From Epichloe hybrida (taxonomy: Eukaryota > Ascomycota > Sordariomycetes > Hypocreales > Clavicipitaceae): 64,000 nucleotides of DNA. The notes under the pieces were generated by a model. The model saw only the letters and a program-made list of their open reading frames with translations. It searched no databases and had not been told where the DNA came from. Positions 58,660 through 64,000 of this stretch are shown here, piece by piece (position 1 is the stretch's first letter; every line of letters begins with the position of its first letter). Location: positions 605,423-669,422 of the forward strand of contig JAFEKR010000032.1 of assembly GCA_019022495.1 (NCBI GenBank). The letters run 5' to 3'. A program made the translations under genes and the position numbers.

Positions 58660-59547
58660 GATGGGATTTGGGCCACATCGAGTAGTCTCGAAGACGAGCA
58701 CATGAGTCCATGATGGGGAACGCCAGAGGAAAGGAAAAATGGTATGGCACTGCAAGGGTTGGCAATGTGTCTATTCTTGTGTTCTTGCGTGAACTGGACT
58801 AGCTATACTTATGATGGGCGAGTCAAGATAGTCATCACATGATGCCGACTTGGATGCGATGCGATGCGATGCGATGCGGTTCATGTGAAGGGCGTGACTA
58901 TCGTTGATGGACAGGCACTATTTATAAAAAAATTTAATGGAGGTCTTTTCTTCAACGGTGATTATCAACACACACGCCGATGGAGCATCATCCATAGATG
59001 CCGGCTTTAGCTTTAGCTTGCTATAGGGAGCCAGCCTTGACAGACTACAACATACAGGGACGGTATACGTGTCGCGTCGTGTCGTGTCGCCACTTGTCTG
59101 TACGTCATGACTTGGTTCCCCGCGTCACTGAAATCCAGCGTCGATGATCATTGTCGAGCTGGATGAGCTATTCATTATCAAATTTGGTGGGGAAGCTCTG
59201 GTCACTACACGTCACGTTGTCAAATTTGCACGTGTACGGAATACATGACAGTTGGTAACATATACGCGGGGCTTTGATCGCCCCAGTATCACCTTTGTTT
59301 ACTAAATACCCAAGAGTACTTGTTCACCCCCCCCCCCCCACAATGTTCAATTCCGAACCCCATGATATCTGCAAGGGAGAAATTCAACGTGAACATCATC
59401 ATCAACGGCTTAGGAACCGTAGACGTGGCTGTCCTGACATGGTCCAGCTCGTCGTAGTCGTAGCTATTGAGAATAACTGAATGGAATCTCCTTTTTTTTT
59501 TTGCAAGTAATCGGTTATTGGCAACCTTCCACGTCATATGAAGCTCT
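58660..59547. other. Intergenic between convergent apc8 and the wall protein gene
   Basis: No gene is supported. A GATGC repeat (58855-58879), a TTTAGC repeat (59005-59018), a GTCGC/GTCGT repeat (59071-59090) and a C-run (59328-59338) are seen. Confidence 0.6.
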
Positions 59548-60362
59548 CTAAATGAGGACGGCGGCGAGACCAGCAATAGCCAGGGCACCGAGACCAGCAT
59601 TCGCCTTGTCGGCAGCAGCAGTGACGACAGGAGAGCTCGCGGGCTCAGTATTGCCACCACTGGCTGGGGTGGTTTGTTCAGCAGGAGGAGCAGGAGGAGC
59701 AGGCTGGTTGTCAGGAGGAGGAGCAGGCTGGTTGTTAGGAGGAGGAGCAGGCTGGTTGTCAGGAGTAGGAGCAGGCTTGTTGTCAGGGGGAGGAGCAGGC
59801 TGGTTGTTGTCGGGGGTCGGCACGGGATTTTGGGTGACGGTACAAGGACAGTCCGCGATGGTCAACGTGGTAGGCTCGGTGACGGTGTAGGTGACGCTGC
59901 CAACACAGAAAGTAGTGGGTTCCTTAATAAAACTTGTCAACTCTCTGTTCATCGACATATGGAGATTCACCGACAAACATAACGGATTATCTTCCTCTTC
60001 TTCTGTAACAAGAGTGAAGTACTTACAGGGCAGTATGTCGTGAAAGCCGTGCTGATGACAGTTGTCCAGACAGTCTCGACGAGCCCGCTGCTGACGGATG
60101 CAGCAGAGCTTTCAGCAGCAGAAGTCTCAGCAGTGGAAGTCTCAGCGGCGGAAGTCTCAGCAGTGGAATTCTCGGCGGAAGTCTCAGCAGTGGAACTCTC
60201 GGCGGAAGTCTCAGCAGTGGAAGTCTCAGCGGAAGAGCTGGCAGCGGCAGAGCTGGCAGCAGCAGAACTCTCGGCGGCGGAGCTCTCAGCAGCAGTGCTG
60301 GATGACTGGGCCATACCAGTGGCGGCCAGGGAGGCCATGGCTAAGAAGTGAGCGAATCTCAT
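59548..60362 (-). CDS. Ser/Thr/Pro-rich GPI-anchored cell-wall protein
   Basis: Exons 60362-60027 and 59922-59548 give 236 aa; the intron is GTAAGT to TAAG, phase 0. Seen: a signal peptide (MRFAHFLAMASLAATGMAQ); a Ser/Ala/Thr/Glu repeat region (units like AETSAE, AESSA) that would be heavily O-glycosylated; a short Cys-containing conserved block (TVWTTVISTAFTTYCP, then EPTTFCVGSVTYTV and LTIADCPCTV); a Pro-rich tandem repeat (PAPPPDNQ-type units); and a C-terminal hydrophobic tail (GLGALAIAGLAAVLI) preceded by a small-residue GPI attachment site near AN/AG. This layout is typical of fungal adhesin-like or wall-coat proteins. Function not determined. The repeats make length variation between strains likely. 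Confidence 0.85.
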
Positions 60363-63300
60363 CTTTCTATTGGTTTTGATAGACAATTAATTTGGGTTGA
60401 GCGAAGGTCGATGAAGTTGGAGTGAGTTGCACGCGCTGCTGACGTTGACACCGTTGGAACAGGAGGGCGGTCGAACTGATATTTGTATCTTGGATTGGTG
60501 GAAAAAAGATGAAGTCGTCCTAAATCCTGGATGATCCTGCTTCTTTGTATTCAACCAGCCAGTTCTGCTTGCAGCACTTGCAGCAGACTTGGACGTTCGA
60601 TACTCTGAGACAATGTCTCAGATAGCACCAAAGAAAGGTGGACCCAGTCCAGGTCATCACCGGAAGAGGAAATTGCCTTTTTAGGACGGAGTTGCAAGTC
60701 TGTAAACAGAAATGTTCTGCAACCGGCTGTCAGCTACGTGGCGCTAGATGACTCCCGAATGACGGGATGCTTCTTTAGACAAAGTATGGCTCGTAATGTC
60801 CAAAAGTCTGATGATGCGAGTGGGGAACCGCCGTAAGTCCCAAAGTTTGTCGGTTGTGCTCATCATTCTCGTGTGCTTGAATTCAACTCGAGAAAAGCGG
60901 GCGAAACCTTGATAGATCCGACCCTGCCCAGTGGTGATGCCATCTGAGTCTCATTTATCAGGAACAACGCCCTAAGGATATGGCCAGATGGACTTGAGAA
61001 AGTCATACTAGAGCATGGAGCGTCCTTGTTCTAGTCGAACCACCCGAAAATATCTGTCCTATAAAGAAGCATGGCGTCTGCGTGAATAACTCTATATTCT
61101 CCTCTTCGGCATAGTGGGAAACATGGCCATATCTTTATGTATTACTATGTTCCTGGTAATTGGCATAGCTGAGAACTGAGTTAGCTAGTAGTACCTTGCT
61201 TGTTGAACGACAAAAGGAGAAGAGGGCCGACCTTCAAGTTGCATGTTCACACTACTTCGGTTGCGAGACTGGAATGCAACTGCCCAGGCCGCATTCGTAG
61301 TCGGAGTGATGCCGGCGCACTTTGCCGTGTTCGCTCCATCAAATCTGTTGAGGGACCCCACGACGAGCAATTAGGCGCAGAATTTTTTGAATTGCCTTTG
61401 ACATTTGTTTAGGGCAACTAGGCAAATTTCAAAGCCCCGGCGTCCTGAGACGAATGGCCGACGGTGAAAGTTCAAGCTTCTGGTTGCCCAATTGGATTGA
61501 GGCATGGCCTGTAGTCTGTGGTAATCCCAAATGAGGAAATTGTGGCGACAATGAACGCAAGTAGTTTTCGATGGCCTATGCATAAGTGACCTTTGACGCG
61601 TCATTCGTGTTGGGCCTTGATCATGAGTTGGCATCTGGGATCCCCAGGTGAGGAGGGGTTATTAGTTATTATTAGTTAGCCAGTGCTCAGTGACTGTGCG
61701 CACTCCATCTCAACACTGTCTGGACAAGGCACCAGCCCTTTTCTTCTTCCTCCCGACAATGGGTGACGAGTGACGCCCGCACTTTCCACTTTCCACCTTC
61801 CACTTTCCAACTTCCCTTGCTGACTCGAATTTATTGACAACCCATTTTCTGCAATGCCGCGGTGATCCAATTGTGAATGCCTTCGATCTTCTTGCAACAA
61901 TGTAAATGTCGACCAGTGACTGACCAGAGATGACCGCGGAAACAAACCATGAGTGAGATACCCTTCATCCCGACTCATGGAGTCAGATAGTGAGCCCGTC
62001 TAACCAGTGCTATCAGGTGAGAAACCATAGTGACTGGACGCGTCCGTTTACTTGCTCACCCATGATGGGCAGGCTGGTCGACAGTGAGTCGCCTTGCTGA
62101 TCACTGGGTGTTTTTGCCTCAGGAACTTCACGTCATCAAGCGTTTTCATTGCCTTGAATGTTGAAATGTGGATTATCGAACGAGGTATTTGCTGTTGCGG
62201 ACTCCTTGGCGTCTGGAACCTGGAACCCCGGGATATGCACCATTGTGTTCACGTCATGGATAAATGGACACGTGGAGATATTTTCCTTGCAAGGCTACAA
62301 ACATGATGCACCTTGATTTCGGGCCCTTTGCCATCCCCATCCCTTCGGACGCCGCCGTCCAGCAACCGAGGACCTTTCGGGCCTCATGTTCCGTCTCATC
62401 GTTGCCCATACTTGGAAAGGCATGTGAAGGTATTTCGTGTGGCCTGGTTTTCCAGGTATCAAGGCCACCACCCCATAGTCGTCGAACTTTATTCCATCAC
62501 TTCACGCAAATTTTTCATGCACTAATAACGCGGAAAGTCGCTGCCTCGTGCCTTGTCTAGTCGTTCTTGTCGGGAAGTCACAACAACAATAACGCAAAGT
62601 TTGCTGATTCGCCTGAAAACAACTGCCATGTTCACAGAGCAAAAGGTCTTCGCTAATAAGGGTGGCATAAGGGTGGCGCACCCAAATGCTGAGATCCTCC
62701 CACCCTCGTTGATCCGCACGGGGGTTTTCTCTTGGATCTCGATGAAATCCTAACTGGCCTGTTACGTTACACCTGTACCCAGCGGCCAACATTTTATCAA
62801 ATCCGAGGCAAAAGGCGATGAAAAAACCGGCAGTTCTTTTGTGCCTCCTCAAATCTACTTGCTCACGTCGAAAGCATATTGGACTCATGTGTCACGTTCC
62901 TTCAAATCGTCATTACTTTCCATGTGATGCCTGGGTAAATGAGCGAGCTGTCCTGGTTCCATCTATCTTGGCTAGGTTCACCACACCACTTGTGAGAGAC
63001 CACGACAGAAGTACGATATTGGACAAAGCTATTGTAGCACACATTAAGGAGGGCAGGCAGACAGGCACCTTTGCACACCTTTTCTTCTGCTAAGACGGAA
63101 GAAAAACAAGCTCGGCACGATTCCTAGCCAACGTCTTGCTGCAGTGCATATTCGCACACGACGCCAACTTGTCATATCGCACTCAGTTCACCAAAACGAG
63201 CAACGGATAGCTACAATGAGTCTGGTTTTTATCATATTCCGTCGGCAACTCATGGTTCCCCCCTCTTCCACTAAATCGACCGCTGGCCGGAGCAAAATCA

Positions 63301-64000
63301 CCTTTGATCATCGTTGATTCTTTTGGTTGGCGCAGTGATCGTCTCGGCGATGGTACACCTTATTATATGCCGTCAACACTTACTGATTACCGGCATGGAC
63401 AAGGTAAGAAAGTGCTTGACGAGGATGTGAAATCTGATCCATGACATCGAGGTTTGCCCGCAAAAGCAAGCCTCTGCATCCGTCCATCCAGTGGGTGAGG
63501 GGCAAAAGTAAAATTCTGGATCAGCGAGCATTCATGAATTTGAAGAAGAGTTTTCCTCCGTCGCTGATTTGGCTTTGCACTATCACCACCGTCTGGACTG
63601 AAAAATTCTCTTTGTGCGATACTAAAGACGTGAAGCGGGACTTTTTGCAGCAGCCTTCCAAATCAGGGATCGCCACGAGACAAGCCCAGAGAAGACAGTC
63701 TGACGGTCTCGTCAGGAATTATCTTCCTGTTTCGGTGGTGTGGAAGTGGGCCCAAATAGTCAACACTCAAGACAAGGCCCATGTCTCTCGGGCAGCTTGG
63801 GCCAGAATACTGAAGGCCTTGCTACATTGTTCATCATATTCATTCATGCTGTGATGGTTATTGGGCCAAGCCAGGTAGTCACGGCTGGTTCAAGGCATTC
63901 TTGTTGACTTGTTGGCAGATTCGTGGACAATGCCATGTAATCGAGTGCTTGCGTCTAGTACAATGCAGAACGAGCGGTCTGCACTTCTGCTGGCGAAAGC
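60363..64000. other. Gene-poor right end, 3.6 kb
   Basis: I find no supported gene. Open frames on both strands are short (the longest about 137 codons, 63441-63854 plus, and 128 codons, 62502-62888 minus) and none shows recognisable domains, signal peptides or splice patterns. There is a triple TTTCCACC/TTTCCACT repeat (61786-61808). The start of this stretch includes the promoter of the wall protein gene. It may hold decayed sequence, but I see no terminal repeats or transposase. Confidence 0.5.

Noticed and set aside
63441..63854. 137-codon open frame at the right end
   Set aside because: No recognised domain, no intron pattern and composition like the surrounding non-coding DNA.

Overview
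The window is nuclear DNA of a filamentous ascomycete, most likely a sordariomycete and probably of the order Hypocreales (inference from gene content, exon style and protein sequence; no database search was possible). Genes carry short GT-AG introns of about 50-230 bp, occasionally longer. Coding sequence is GC-rich, intergenic DNA is rich in pyrimidine tracts and homopolymers, and there are no operons, CRISPR arrays, complete tRNA genes or recognisable intact transposons. I rebuilt 18 loci by joining ORFs at splice sites that keep frame. Sixteen look intact and two are disrupted.

Left part (1-22 kb), mostly housekeeping: an Ssd1/GUL-1 RNA-binding protein (1571-5811), a secreted Rds1-like ferritin-fold protein (7318-8401), Mkt1 (9390-12291, minus), a 2-oxoglutarate/Fe(II) dioxygenase (12989-14349) convergent with an ATP-dependent DNA ligase-like gene (14455-17782, minus), and a DUF4048-type protein (19765-21485).

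Middle part (22-38 kb), more accessory: a DUF4188/ABM-type monooxygenase-like protein (22646-23643), a secreted glycosidase-like protein (23779-25632, minus), a damaged Sm-D2 snRNP gene (about 27867-28531, minus), a secreted SMP-30-like beta-propeller (29638-30648, minus), a ten-exon secreted GH55 beta-1,3-glucanase (32144-35767) and a 3-hydroxyisobutyryl-CoA hydrolase gene that has lost an internal block (36712-38189). Three proteins made here for secretion have carbohydrate-type folds, but there is no backbone synthase, so I do not call a metabolite cluster.

Right part (39-60 kb), core nuclear genes in tight order: an Ams2/Spt21-like GATA factor (39937-43966), DNA polymerase alpha B subunit (44715-46828) convergent with the splicing factor MFAP1 (46989-48443, minus), a MAT2B/RmlD-like NAD(P) reductase (49176-50492), an RA-PH adaptor protein (52293-55560), the anaphase-promoting complex subunit Apc8/Cdc23 (56246-58659) and a Ser/Thr/Pro-rich GPI-type wall protein (59548-60362, minus). 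The last 3.6 kb show no gene I can support.

The points most worth checking are the two damaged conserved genes in the 27-38 kb stretch, an 18-bp perfect palindrome holding a minimal start-stop uORF ahead of the ssd1 gene, 48-bp tandem repeats ahead of the monooxygenase, related 7-mer arrays at two loci, and a tRNA A-box-like sequence inside an apc8 intron. I did not find a convincing new multi-gene system.
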